From positions 1 to 49,130 of the forward strand of contig JALFIV010000076.1 in NCBI GenBank assembly GCA_022775385.1: DNA of 49,130 bases, in the 5' to 3' direction. The notes under the pieces are model-generated. The model did no database searches, was not told where the DNA came from, and saw only the letters and a program-made list of their open reading frames with translations. Shown in pieces: positions 15,789-24,021 of the stretch. The translations under genes were made by a program, and so were the position numbers. The DNA is from Clostridiales bacterium (GTDB taxonomy: Bacteria; Bacillota; Clostridia; Oscillospirales; Butyricicoccaceae). Each line of letters starts with the position of its first letter. Position 1 is the stretch's first letter.

Positions 15789-16951
15789 ACGTTACGGGCA
15801 ACTTGATTAAGAGTAACGGGTATTACCATACTCGTATTTTCACTCCGTTTGGCACGAAGCAGAAAACCACAAAAATTCCTGTTCTCGGCAAGAATCAGCG
15901 TGAAACAAATGCAAACCGCAAGGCGGCAGAAAAAATACTTATAGAACGCATTGTTGAGTGGGAGTCAAAATCAACAATTGATTCCAACCGGCTGTTTTTG
16001 GACTGTGTTGCAGATACAGTCGAACGCGATAAGGCAATGCACAAAGTTCAACTCAATACATGGGAAGCATACGATTCTTATTTGCGCAATCACATTCGTC
16101 CTTATTTTTCTCAGAAGAAATTCTCCAAGCTGTCTATCTCAGAAATTACACCACTGCATATCCAAAGCTTTGTCGATAACCTATATCGTACAGGTTATGC
16201 AGTCGACAGCATAAGAAAATATCTTGTTCCCATCAATAAAACTTTTCAAATGGCACTCCGGTATAATTGGATTTCATACAATCCCCTTGACCGCATTGAA
16301 TTCCCGGGTGGAAGAAACGACCATCCCCAAAGCAAAGGCAGAGCTTATACAGTAGAAGAAGCGAAACGCCTGCTGGAAGCTGCAGAAGGCAAGCCAATCA
16401 AGCAGGCCATTATGATTGCGTTGTATTTGGGTCTTCGCCGTTCGGAAATCGCTGGACTGCGGTGGAAGGATATTGATTTCGACCGGAATGTGATTCTCAT
16501 TTCCAACACTCAGGTACGTCAGAATACTTTACTTGAGCACGAAAGAACAAAGAATAAAGCAAGCCATGACTATATCGCTATTCCGGAAGGACTGAGACGC
16601 TATCTTTTGGAACTGCGGGAGAAACAGAAGGAAATGGAAGCCTTGATGGGAAACTGTTATGTGAAAGACGATCACGTATGCCGACGAGAAGACGGCAGGC
16701 ATATGACCTGTGATTACATCTCATATGCATTCAGAAAACTGCGTGATGAGAATCACCTTCCCTATATTCGTCTGCATGACCTGCGTCACACTGCCGGAAG
16801 CTGGGTTTATCAGGAGACAAAAGATATGAAACTGACGCAACGATTTCTGCGGCATGGAGATATGGCAACGACTGCGCGTACCTACACGCATTTACAGGAT
16901 GACGCCGTACAAACAGCCGCCAATGCGATTGATTTCATGATGCAGAAATAA
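15785..16951 (+). CDS. int: Tyrosine-type site-specific integrase
   Basis: The 388-residue protein has the arm-binding N-terminal domain, the SAM-like core-binding domain (about residues 70-165) and the catalytic domain with Arg in GLRRSE (about 218), HDLRH (331-335), the second His in RHGD (357) and the nucleophile Tyr in TYTHL (367). It starts at ATG behind AAGGAGG. It is the last gene of the mobile element and runs into the 3' end of tRNA-Ala about 125 bases away, the usual layout for elements that integrate into a tRNA gene. Confidence 0.96.
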   Translation: MNVTGNLIKSNGYYHTRIFTPFGTKQKTTKIPVLGKNQRETNANRKAAEKILIERIVEWESKSTIDSNRLFLDCVADTVERDKAMHKVQLNTWEAYDSYLRNHIRPYFSQKKFSKLSISEITPLHIQSFVDNLYRTGYAVDSIRKYLVPINKTFQMALRYNWISYNPLDRIEFPGGRNDHPQSKGRAYTVEEAKRLLEAAEGKPIKQAIMIALYLGLRRSEIAGLRWKDIDFDRNVILISNTQVRQNTLLEHERTKNKASHDYIAIPEGLRRYLLELREKQKEMEALMGNCYVKDDHVCRREDGRHMTCDYISYAFRKLRDENHLPYIRLHDLRHTAGSWVYQETKDMKLTQRFLRHGDMATTARTYTHLQDDAVQTAANAIDFMMQK

Positions 16952-17036
16952 GCGCTTGTGAAGTTTTTTGTGAAGATCATCCTCCCGCCCGAGCATTCGG
17001 ATTCTTTACCCACCAAAAAAGTTCGCAGAAAAAGAA

Positions 17037-17068
17037 AAAACGCCCAAACCAAACGGTTCAGACGTTTT
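17037..17068 (+). terminator. Probable integrase terminator
   Basis: AAAACG (17037-17042) pairs with CGTTTT (17063-17068), with inner AACC/GGTT pairing. It lies between the integrase stop and the tRNA gene. Confidence 0.45.
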
Positions 17069-17074
17069 CGCAAT

Positions 17075-17150
<76 letters not shown>

Positions 17151-17165
17151 AACTTGTCCTTATTT

Positions 17166-17195
17166 ACTATACCATACGGATGCAAACACTGTCAA
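17166..17195 (-). promoter_or_regulatory. Promoter of tRNA-Ala
   Basis: Minus-strand TTGACA (17190-17195) and TATAGT (17166-17171) are 18 bases apart. Confidence 0.75.
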
Positions 17196-17224
17196 TCTTT
17201 TTCTTTGACCGTGCAGAGAACGCA

Positions 17225-17725
17225 TCAATTGCAGTTCAGCTTCTCTCGATCCTCCGGCAGCGGACGCTTTTTCGCGGTGTATTCCGATACCTCGATACGG
17301 ATTACACTGACAATGCCAACCAGACGCTCTGCAAAGGTGAATTCTTTACCGGTCTGTGTCCGCATCAAAATGGTCATTGCTCTCTGCTTTTCGGCGACAT
17401 CGTCCACAATGACCGCTGTGCCGCGTCCCATCAGCGACTGATACGCCGTACCGTACTGGCAGGCTACCGCGCCTTCAAACGGCTGAACGCCGCATTCCAT
17501 CTCAAAACAACAGGTCGGATTTTTGCGGATCACATCCAGCTTATATCCTTCGGCCGCGCCGTGGATATAAATCGTCAGCTTGCCGTCCTCCATCGTATAT
17601 CCGTAATTCATCGGCACAACATACGGCATTCCGTCATCCACCAATCCCAGATGCAGAACCTTGCTCTGATCCAGAATCTCCAGAATTTCCTTCTGATCGG
17701 TAATTTCCAGTTCTCTTCGGGTCAT
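17225..17725 (-). CDS. Pyridoxamine 5'-phosphate oxidase-like flavoprotein (Nim family)
   Basis: The 166-residue protein has the split-barrel flavin-binding fold of the Nim/PNPOx-like family. It opens with the typical TRRELEITDQKEILEIL, followed by LHLGLVDDGMPYVVPMNY, and later has the CCFE segment near residue 90. Relatives bind FMN or heme and include nitroimidazole-resistance proteins, but most have no known substrate. The start was set at ATG 17725 with AGGAGG 8 bases upstream. It is a single-gene unit between two tRNA genes. Confidence 0.88.
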   Translation of the reverse strand: MTRRELEITDQKEILEILDQSKVLHLGLVDDGMPYVVPMNYGYTMEDGKLTIYIHGAAEGYKLDVIRKNPTCCFEMECGVQPFEGAVACQYGTAYQSLMGRGTAVIVDDVAEKQRAMTILMRTQTGKEFTFAERLVGIVSVIRIEVSEYTAKKRPLPEDREKLNCN

Positions 17726-17769
17726 CTTGTCTTCCTCCTGTCCCGACGAATCTATATCTGATAACGCGT

Positions 17770-17807
17770 AAAAAAAATTCACCATGAACCAATATCGTTC
17801 ATGGTGA
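17770..17807 (-). terminator. Terminator of tRNA-Pro
   Basis: TCACCATGAAC/GTTCATGGTGA is a perfect stem directly after the tRNA, followed on the minus strand by a run of eight T. Confidence 0.9.
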
Positions 17808-17809
17808 GA

Positions 17810-17886
17810 TGGTCGAGGTGGCGGGACTTGAACCCACGGCCTCTGCGTCCCGAACGCAGCGCTCTACCAAACTGAGCCACACCTCG
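17810..17886 (-). tRNA. tRNA-Pro (anticodon CGG)
   Basis: A 77-base cloverleaf with CCA encoded. Acceptor stem CGAGGTG/CACCTCG; anticodon stem CTGCG/CGCAG with loop TTCGGGA. It is identical to the copy at 31361-31437. Confidence 0.96.
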
Positions 17887-17923
17887 AAGTAATTTGCGGT
17901 ATTCTTTTCTTGCAACGAAAACT

Positions 17924-17952
17924 ATTATATCAGGCAAAGTGCGTTCTGTCAA
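17924..17952 (-). promoter_or_regulatory. Promoter of tRNA-Pro
   Basis: Minus-strand TTGACA (17947-17952) and TATAAT (17924-17929) are 17 bases apart: a full consensus promoter. Confidence 0.85.
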
Positions 17953-18002
17953 CAGAATTCTCAATCTTTTCTCATATTTTTTATTACTCCGAACAGTGCA
18001 AA

Positions 18003-18032
18003 GCAGCCCCGACCGCAATGTGTCAGGGCTGC
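18003..18032 (-). terminator. Hairpin after the alcohol dehydrogenase gene
   Basis: GCAGCCC(C/T)GAC arms enclose an 8-base loop about 115 bases past the dehydrogenase stop. There is no clear U-tract, so it may be a weak terminator. Confidence 0.4.
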
Positions 18033-18148
18033 CCGCGTTATTTCTCATTTTTGCCTATTTCACAGCGATTCCATTCGATTGCAGTCATATGACGCAATCG
18101 CTCAGCCGCTGAAGCTCACATCCATGCCGATGTCAAACTATTCGTTTG

Positions 18149-19327
18149 TTACCGCGCCATCGTGTAGATGGCGGCCATGTCCGCCTCGTGCAGGACCTTG
18201 ACCTTGCCGAGGTTGTCCTTTGCCGCGATACTGCACTTTCTCGCCAGCTCCGCAATCTGTTCGTCGGTCACATCAATGCCCAGCTCCTTGATGGAGGTCG
18301 GCATGTGGATTGAACGGTAGAAGTCCTCGACCGCACAGATGCCCTTCTCGACGATCTCCGCATCCGTGCCGTTCGGCTCGACGCCCATGACATTGACCGC
18401 GAACTTGACAAAGCGGTCCGGACGATCCTTCCAGACATAGCGCGCCCAGCTTCCCCAGACCGCCGCAAGACCGGCGCCGTGCGCCACATCAAACAGACCG
18501 CCCAGCTCATGCTCCAGCCGATGGGTGGACCAGTCGCCTCCCTCGCTGCCGCATCCGGTCAGTCCGTTGTGCGACAGACTGCCTGCCCACATGATCTCCG
18601 CGCGCGCGTCGTAATTCTTCGGGTCGTCGCGCAGAATGACCGCGTTCTTCATGACGGTTTTCATCAGCGCCTCCGCGATGCCGTCGGTCAGCTCCATCGT
18701 CCGGCTCTGGTCGAAATAGCGCTCCATCGTGTGCATCATGATGTCCGTGCATCCGCTCGCCGTCTGATAGTCCGGGAGCGTCATGGTCAGCTCCGGATTC
18801 ATGACCGCAAACTTACAGCGGCAGTAGTTGCTGCCGTAGCCGCGCTTGATCCATCCCTCCTCCTTGGTGATGACGGAGGAATCACTCATCTCACTGCCGG
18901 CCGCCGCGATGGTGAGCACCGCGCCGATGGGCAGGCACGCGGTCGCCTGACGCTTCTTGTCGTAGAAATCCCAGACATCGCCTTCGTTGGTCATGCCATA
19001 GCCGATCGCCTTGGACGAATCGATGACACTGCCGCCGCCGACCGCCAGAATAAAGTCGACGGATTCCTTTTTGCACAGCTCGATGCCCTCGTAAACCAGC
19101 GACAGGCGCGGATTGGGCACAACGCCGCCCAGCTCAACATAATCGATGTGCTCCGCCTCCAGCGATGCCTTAATCCGGTCGAGCAGACCCGAGCGCTTGG
19201 CACTCTGTCCGCCGTAGTGGATGAGTACCTTTTTACAGTTCTGTTCCTTGACCAGCTGTCCGACCTGCTTGTCGGTGTCTCTGCCGAATACCACCTTAGT
19301 CGGGGTGTAATAGGTAAAGTTGTTCAT
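18149..19327 (-). CDS. Iron-containing alcohol dehydrogenase (butanol dehydrogenase-like)
   Basis: The 392-residue protein is a group III alcohol dehydrogenase that reduces aldehydes with NAD(P)H in fermentation. It shows the nucleotide-binding GGGSVIDSSKAI near residues 97-108 and the metal ligands in GCTDIMMHTMERYF (Asp and His), LEHELGG and FDVAHGAG (His). Length is normal. ATG 19327 follows a GAGGAGG site. It lies 12 bases downstream of proC, so the two genes form an operon. A second, distant member is at 43452-44621. The physiological substrate cannot be told from sequence. Confidence 0.94.
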   Translation of the reverse strand: MNNFTYYTPTKVVFGRDTDKQVGQLVKEQNCKKVLIHYGGQSAKRSGLLDRIKASLEAEHIDYVELGGVVPNPRLSLVYEGIELCKKESVDFILAVGGGSVIDSSKAIGYGMTNEGDVWDFYDKKRQATACLPIGAVLTIAAAGSEMSDSSVITKEEGWIKRGYGSNYCRCKFAVMNPELTMTLPDYQTASGCTDIMMHTMERYFDQSRTMELTDGIAEALMKTVMKNAVILRDDPKNYDARAEIMWAGSLSHNGLTGCGSEGGDWSTHRLEHELGGLFDVAHGAGLAAVWGSWARYVWKDRPDRFVKFAVNVMGVEPNGTDAEIVEKGICAVEDFYRSIHMPTSIKELGIDVTDEQIAELARKCSIAAKDNLGKVKVLHEADMAAIYTMAR

Positions 19328-19339
19328 CTTCCGTCCTCC

Positions 19340-20146
19340 TCACTTGCTCATCTCTTTGGATTTCCGATAGCAGGCATTCATCGCGTCGATGACTGCGGCG
19401 CGCATGCCGCTGCGCTCGAGCGAGACCACCGCCTCAATCGTCGTGCCGCCGGGCGAGCAGACATTGTCCTTGAGCACGCCCGGATGGGTGCCGGTCTCGA
19501 GCACCATCTTTGCCGCGCCGAGCACCGCCTGTGCCGCAAACGTATATGCCTGCGCCCGCGGCATGCCCTGCAGGACGGCGGCATCCGCCATCGCCTCGAT
19601 AAACAGGTCGACATATGCCGGCGACGAGCCGCTCACCGCTGTGACGACATCCATCTGACTCTCGGCGACCTCCTCCGCTCTGCCGAAACTGCGGAGCATC
19701 GCCAAGACCGCCTCGCGGTCGTCCGATGTCAGCAGATCCGAGAACGTGACCGCACTCATCGCCTCGCCGACGAGTGCCGGCGTATTCGGCATGACGCGCA
19801 CCAGCTTGACCGGCCGCCCGAACCGCTCGGCATTCACCGCAATGCTCTGTCCCGCGGCGATCATCACGACGATCGTATCGCGCGGCACAACGACACGGAT
19901 CTCTTCGATCACGTTCTCGTAAAAATGCGGCTTGACCGCAAGAACCAGGATGTCTGCAGATGCGGCGACCGCACGGTTGTCATGCGTGGTACGAATGCCG
20001 TACCGCTCCGCCATCGCCGCAAGCTTCGGCTCGGACGGATTGCTCGCCATCACATCGGCGCCCTGCGCCAGACCGGACGAGACAATGCCGCCGATCATCG
20101 CCTGCGCCATGTTGCCGCATCCGATAAATCCATAGGTAATACTCAT
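19340..20146 (-). CDS. proC: Pyrroline-5-carboxylate reductase
   Basis: The 268-residue enzyme makes proline from 1-pyrroline-5-carboxylate with NAD(P)H. The N-terminal Rossmann motif GFIGCGNMAQAMIGG is followed by the ProC signature segments MPNTPALVGEAMSA and PGGTTIEAV. The start was set at ATG 20146, which has AAGGAGGG just upstream. It is first in an operon with an iron alcohol dehydrogenase, an unusual partner for proline synthesis. Confidence 0.95.
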   Translation of the reverse strand: MSITYGFIGCGNMAQAMIGGIVSSGLAQGADVMASNPSEPKLAAMAERYGIRTTHDNRAVAASADILVLAVKPHFYENVIEEIRVVVPRDTIVVMIAAGQSIAVNAERFGRPVKLVRVMPNTPALVGEAMSAVTFSDLLTSDDREAVLAMLRSFGRAEEVAESQMDVVTAVSGSSPAYVDLFIEAMADAAVLQGMPRAQAYTFAAQAVLGAAKMVLETGTHPGVLKDNVCSPGGTTIEAVVSLERSGMRAAVIDAMNACYRKSKEMSK

Positions 20147-20245
20147 AATGGCCCTCCTTGCCGGGTTTGTCAAAAAACTCTCTCTTATTAGTATACGACC
20201 TGCCGAAAAAAAAGCAAGTCCTCCCCTCCGGTTTCCATCCGGGGC

Positions 20246-20280
20246 GGAAAAAACTCCAACCACGGCTGTGATTGGAGTTC
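20246..20280 (-). terminator. Terminator of the cpsC-cpsD operon
   Basis: AACTCCAA...TTGGAGTT forms a stem just past the CpsD stop and is followed on the minus strand by TTTTTT. Confidence 0.85.
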
Positions 20281-20286
20281 TGTTCG

Positions 20287-20967
20287 TTATCTTTCCTGTT
20301 CCGGATTGTTGTAGACGATGCCGAGCAGCTTGGCTTGTGCCGCGCGCAGATTCAGAATCAGCTCGTCCACCTTCTGGTACAGGGTCTTGTTGTGGCGGAC
20401 AACAACCAGAACGCCGTCCATCCGATCTGCCAGAACGACATCCTCCTTCATGGACGCGCCCGACGGCATCTCAAGGAAGATATAGTCGTAGTACTTCTTC
20501 AGCTCGTCCAGCAGCACCGCAAACTGCTCCGCACGGAGCAGCTCGATCGGATTTGGAGACGGCGTTCCCGCCGGAATCAGATCCATACCGATGTGCTCAA
20601 TCCGCCGGATCGTGCCCTTGACCTTGCTCTCGCCGACCAGCAGATTGGTCAGTCCGGGACATGGCTCGATTCCATACTGCGCCGCAATCGACGGATGACC
20701 GAGATCGCACTCGATCACAAGCACCTTTTTTCCGCTCGCCGCGAACGATTCCGCCGTCTTACACAGCACCGTGCTCTTTCCGTCTCCGTCGCAGGCGCTG
20801 GCAAATCCAATGCACTTTGCCTCCGCTCCCGCCGGCAAAGAAAACAGGATATTCGTTCTCAGCGTTTCAATTGGATCGCCGCTCTGCGCCGGCTTCCGCT
20901 CTGTATTGGTTTGGCGAAGAAATCCCATGCTGTTCTTCTCCCTTTCTTTGGTCTTTTTTTCCGTCAT
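20287..20967 (-). CDS. CpsD/CapB-type tyrosine-kinase-like ATPase
   Basis: The 226-residue protein is a bacterial BY-kinase-like P-loop ATPase of exopolysaccharide systems. An ETLRTNI lead-in is followed by Walker A in DGDGKST (about residue 61), Walker A' VLVIECD (about 83) and Walker B YIFLEMP (about 166). In known systems it phosphorylates its own C-terminal tyrosine cluster; here the tail ends GIVYNNPEQER with a single tyrosine, so that switch may be missing. An internal ATG at 20928 with a GGGAG site is a possible alternative start. It is co-transcribed with the membrane partner encoded just upstream. Confidence 0.88.
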   Translation of the reverse strand: MTEKKTKEREKNSMGFLRQTNTERKPAQSGDPIETLRTNILFSLPAGAEAKCIGFASACDGDGKSTVLCKTAESFAASGKKVLVIECDLGHPSIAAQYGIEPCPGLTNLLVGESKVKGTIRRIEHIGMDLIPAGTPSPNPIELLRAEQFAVLLDELKKYYDYIFLEMPSGASMKEDVVLADRMDGVLVVVRHNKTLYQKVDELILNLRAAQAKLLGIVYNNPEQER

Positions 20968-20973
20968 ATCCGC

Positions 20974-21648
20974 TTACTTCCCCTTCAGATTCGAAACCGA
21001 AGCGAGAATCGGCAGACCGAACTGCTTTTCCAGCTCGGATTTCTTGTTGACGCGCCGGTCAAACAGCTCCTTGAGCAGGATGTACAGCACGGTCAGGACA
21101 AGGCCGAGTGCGGCGCCGAACATACCGTACCTCTTGTAATTCGGCGAGGACGGCTTGGACGGGAGATTCGGCTCGTCCAGCAGCTCCATTGTGCCGTCCT
21201 TGACGGTAAAGCTGATCTGCACCTGCATGTTGTCGCGGATGGTCTGCGCAATCGTCTGCGCCTCCGCCGGGTCGGTCGTGGTGACTGTGACGGTCACCAA
21301 ACCGTTGTCATCCTTGGATACCGAAGCGGACACCATGTTCTTGAGCTGACCCATCGAATAGGACGACTCGATGCGGCTGTCCGCCGTCTGCAGAACCGCA
21401 TCGCTCGACGCAAGATCCGCAATCACCTCGAGGGTGCTGGCATCCGTCTTTCCGCCGATATTCGCATAGGTCTGGAAGGACGAGGTGTACATCGGCGTCA
21501 GCACCGCCTTGGCACCGGCATACGCGATCAGCGCACAGGCAATCGTGATGACCGCAATCTTTCCGACGCGCTTGAGCAGCGCCAGAATCAGCGGCCGCAG
21601 ATCCAGCATAATTTTTCCGTTGCTCTTCTGAACTGCATTGTAATTCAT
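20974..21648 (-). CDS. CpsC/Wzz-type polysaccharide chain-length regulator
   Basis: The 224-residue membrane protein has two transmembrane helices (about residues 25-48 and 172-194) flanking an extracellular Wzz domain, and a short cytoplasmic tail. This is the layout of Firmicutes CpsC/CapA adaptors that activate CpsD kinases and set polymer length. A proline-rich PNLPSKPSSPN precedes the second helix, as is typical. The start at 21648 has AAGGAA about 10 bases upstream; an ATG three codons earlier is possible. The pair is an orphan: no glycosyltransferase or polymerase genes adjoin. Confidence 0.9.
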   Translation of the reverse strand: MNYNAVQKSNGKIMLDLRPLILALLKRVGKIAVITIACALIAYAGAKAVLTPMYTSSFQTYANIGGKTDASTLEVIADLASSDAVLQTADSRIESSYSMGQLKNMVSASVSKDDNGLVTVTVTTTDPAEAQTIAQTIRDNMQVQISFTVKDGTMELLDEPNLPSKPSSPNYKRYGMFGAALGLVLTVLYILLKELFDRRVNKKSELEKQFGLPILASVSNLKGK

Positions 21649-21813
21649 ATGATCCATTTCCTTATTTACACAGTATAAATGAAAGAAGCCGGTGTCAGTT
21701 TTCTCCCAATCGCCGATACTTCTTTCTGTTATGATACCGCATTTCCCGAAAAAAGTCTACCGTTGGCGGGAAAATTATTCGCCCCCCTCCGCCGGCGTCC
21801 GGTGCACAGAAAA

Positions 21814-21839
21814 AAGCCCGCGGGTTTCCCCGCAGGCTT
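21814..21839 (-). terminator. Terminator of the vitamin B6 salvage operon
   Basis: An AAGCC...GGCTT stem with a GC-rich top lies just past the radical SAM gene, with TTTTTT after it on the minus strand. Confidence 0.85.
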
Positions 21840-21849
21840 CTGTATCCAA

Positions 21850-22467
21850 TCAGTCCTCCCACGGACGGATGCGGTACACCGCACCGATGTCCGCGCAGAT
21901 CGCGGCGCACTGCGCCTCCTCCTCCTTGGTGATTGTCGTGTCCACCGTCGTCATCACGACTTTGGGCACCGCACCGACGCAGGAGCGCGCAAACGCCAGC
22001 ATCGCCTCAAACGATCCCGCGCCGAACTTACTGCGTGTCAGCTCCAGATACCGTGCGGCATTCGGCGTGTTCAGACTGATCGACACCGTGTCAATCAGTC
22101 CGTGCAGGCGCGGCGCGATGGATTCCCCGTTGACCAGGTCGCCCAGTCCGTTGGTGTTGATGCGCGTCGGCAGTCCCCAGTTCTTCTTGACAAACGCCGC
22201 GGTCTCCAGCAGGACGTCCAGACGCTCGGTCGGCTCGCCGAATCCGCAGAACACGACCTCCTCGTATTTTTTCATATCCATCTGCCGCATCGCCGTCTTG
22301 ATCTCGTCAATCGACGGCTCATGCTCCAGCCACAGTCCGCCAGAGTTTCCGACGCGGTCCATCGTCTGGCGCAGGCAGAACGTGCAGGCGCACGGACAGC
22401 GGTTGGTCAGGTTGACATACAGACCGTTGTGCACCTCATAGACAATTGTCATTTCCCGTGTTGGCAT
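21850..22467 (-). CDS. TatD-linked radical SAM protein
   Basis: The 205-residue protein is a compact radical SAM enzyme with the Cx3Cx2C cluster motif in NRCPCACTFC (residues 23-32). A GFGEPTERLD segment near residue 75 binds S-adenosylmethionine. Length and segments match the family usually encoded beside TatD nucleases; here no TatD gene is near. The reaction is unknown. It is the last gene of an operon behind pyridoxal kinase with a 15-base gap. Confidence 0.85.
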   Translation of the reverse strand: MPTREMTIVYEVHNGLYVNLTNRCPCACTFCLRQTMDRVGNSGGLWLEHEPSIDEIKTAMRQMDMKKYEEVVFCGFGEPTERLDVLLETAAFVKKNWGLPTRINTNGLGDLVNGESIAPRLHGLIDTVSISLNTPNAARYLELTRSKFGAGSFEAMLAFARSCVGAVPKVVMTTVDTTITKEEEAQCAAICADIGAVYRIRPWED

Positions 22468-22482
22468 AGTCCAATCTCTCCT

Positions 22483-23319
22483 TTATCGCAGCGTGTGAAG
22501 CAGTTCTTCAAAGCACACGCCGTCCGTCTTCGGAATACCCAGTTCCTCCGAACGGATAATGCATTTTTTTACAAAATTCGACGCTTTTTTGACCGAAGCA
22601 TCAAACGGCACCCCGTTGACCGCATCCGCGACAATGATCGAGGAGAACACATCGCCGGTGCCGGAGCGCTCGGTGCCGACGCGGTGGGTGCGCAGAATGC
22701 GCGTCCGGCTTCCCTTCTGATACACCAGATTGGCAACAAAGTCCTTCTGCCGGATTCCGGTGATCACGACCTTCTCCGGTCCCTGCCGGCTCAGCTTGTG
22801 GGCGAGCGTCTTGAGCTCTGCGATCTTCCACGGACCGTCGTGATACGGCGTGTCGGTCAGGATGCACGCCTCGGTCAGATTGGGCGTCAGGATGTCTGCG
22901 TCGCAGAGCAGCGCCTTCATCGCCTGACACATCCCGTCCGTGTAGGTCGGGTACAGCGCGCCATAGTCGCCCATGACCGGATCGATCACGACCGTTGTCC
23001 GGTCGGTGCGGAACTCGCGGATGAACTGCTGAACAATCGCAATCTGCCGCTCCGAGCCGAGAAATCCGCTCGTGATTCCCTCGAACTCCAGTCCAAGCTT
23101 CTTCCAGTTGTCGATATACGCCTGCATCCGGTCGGTATAGTCGTCGAAGAAGAACGACGGAAAACCGGTGTGGTTGGAAAAAATCGAGGTCGGAACCGGA
23201 CAGCACTGGATTTTCATCGTGGAGATGATCGGCATGGAGACCGCCACCGAGCACCGGCCGAATCCCGAATAGTCGTTGATGACCGCAATTTTTTTCTGTC
23301 TGTTGTGATCTGCTTGCAT
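22483..23319 (-). CDS. pdxY: Pyridoxal/pyridoxamine kinase
   Basis: The 278-residue ribokinase-fold enzyme phosphorylates vitamin B6 vitamers with ATP for cofactor salvage. Family marks are NDYSGFGRCS near the N-terminus, DPVMGDYG near residue 113, LTPNLTEA near 143 and the catalytic GTERSGTGDVFSS near 217. It lies 18 bases downstream of an ECF transporter S component, which suggests uptake coupled to trapping by phosphorylation. Symbol chosen by similarity; pdxK is used for other members of the same fold. Confidence 0.92.
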   Translation of the reverse strand: MQADHNRQKKIAVINDYSGFGRCSVAVSMPIISTMKIQCCPVPTSIFSNHTGFPSFFFDDYTDRMQAYIDNWKKLGLEFEGITSGFLGSERQIAIVQQFIREFRTDRTTVVIDPVMGDYGALYPTYTDGMCQAMKALLCDADILTPNLTEACILTDTPYHDGPWKIAELKTLAHKLSRQGPEKVVITGIRQKDFVANLVYQKGSRTRILRTHRVGTERSGTGDVFSSIIVADAVNGVPFDASVKKASNFVKKCIIRSEELGIPKTDGVCFEELLHTLR

Positions 23320-23337
23320 CCTGTATCCCTTCTTCTG

Positions 23338-23868
23338 TTATGCCTGACGCGCGAGAATGCGGCGGAAACCGGCCTTTTCGAGCACGCCGCCCGCGGCATA
23401 GGCGATCACCGTGTTGACGACCGCCTTTGCGGCCAGCCCCGGCGTCGACGACAGTCCCGCGGCGAGTCCACCGTACAGAACCGCACCGGCAGCCGTATAG
23501 CCGAATACCATCCACGCCATGCAGACCAGCACGCCGATCAGCGTGCGGACGGAGAACACACGACAGTTCCCTTCCGAATCACAGGCAATTTTCGAGAGCA
23601 GGTACGCCATCACGCTCTTGATGATCAGCGTCGGGACAATCCAGATCGGGAATCCGCCGAGCAGATCCGCCAGCGCCGAGCCGATACCGGCCGCCCAGAT
23701 GCCCTCGCGCCGTCCGGCAAACAGCACCGCCAGCACGATGAACGCATCGCCCAGATGCGCGTAGCCGAGCGGAATCGGAATTCGCGGAACCGCCGTCATG
23801 ATGCAGATCAGCGCTGTCATCATCGCTGTCTTACATAAAAACCGAACCGAAACAGAGTTGGATTTCAT
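23338..23868 (-). CDS. ECF transporter S component, probable vitamin B6 uptake
   Basis: The 176-residue membrane protein has about five to six hydrophobic segments and the S-component pattern MTAVPRIPIPLGYAHLGDAF, then GIWAAGIGSALADLLGG. S components capture a vitamin and share an energising module encoded elsewhere. The substrate is inferred to be pyridoxine or pyridoxal because pyridoxal kinase is the next gene. The start was set at ATG 23868, behind GAAGGA. A 17-bp-spaced promoter lies about 40 bases upstream. Confidence 0.88.
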   Translation of the reverse strand: MKSNSVSVRFLCKTAMMTALICIMTAVPRIPIPLGYAHLGDAFIVLAVLFAGRREGIWAAGIGSALADLLGGFPIWIVPTLIIKSVMAYLLSKIACDSEGNCRVFSVRTLIGVLVCMAWMVFGYTAAGAVLYGGLAAGLSSTPGLAAKAVVNTVIAYAAGGVLEKAGFRRILARQA

Positions 23869-23908
23869 CGTTTTTTCCTTCTTTCTGCGGATTATTTTCA
23901 ATGACGTC

Positions 23909-23937
23909 AGTATAACATCAATCTGTGTCGATGAAAA
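23909..23937 (-). promoter_or_regulatory. Promoter of the vitamin B6 salvage operon
   Basis: Minus-strand TTTTCA (23932-23937) and TATACT (23909-23914) are 17 bases apart. A CATC-N10-GATG dyad lies in the spacer and could be an operator. Confidence 0.55.
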
Positions 23938-23985
23938 TACCCAGTTTTCACGAAAATTCAATACACAGTTCATCAAACAAGACAA

Positions 23986-24009
23986 AAGTCCGACCGTTTG
24001 GCCGGACTT
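23986..24009 (-). terminator. Terminator of pepD
   Basis: AAGTCCG/CGGACTT with an inner GCC/GGT extension lies just past the pepD stop and is followed by TTTTGT. Confidence 0.8.
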
Positions 24010-24021
24010 CTCTGTCTGTGT

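Noticed and set aside
18479-20191. A 570-codon open frame on the plus strand
   Set aside because: It is opposite the alcohol dehydrogenase and proC genes in GC-rich DNA. Its product is Arg/His-rich with no motif, and both genes below it have clear family signatures and ribosome binding sites.
21679-23838. A 719-codon open frame on the plus strand
   Set aside because: It covers three well-recognised minus-strand genes and has the same Arg/His-rich antisense character.
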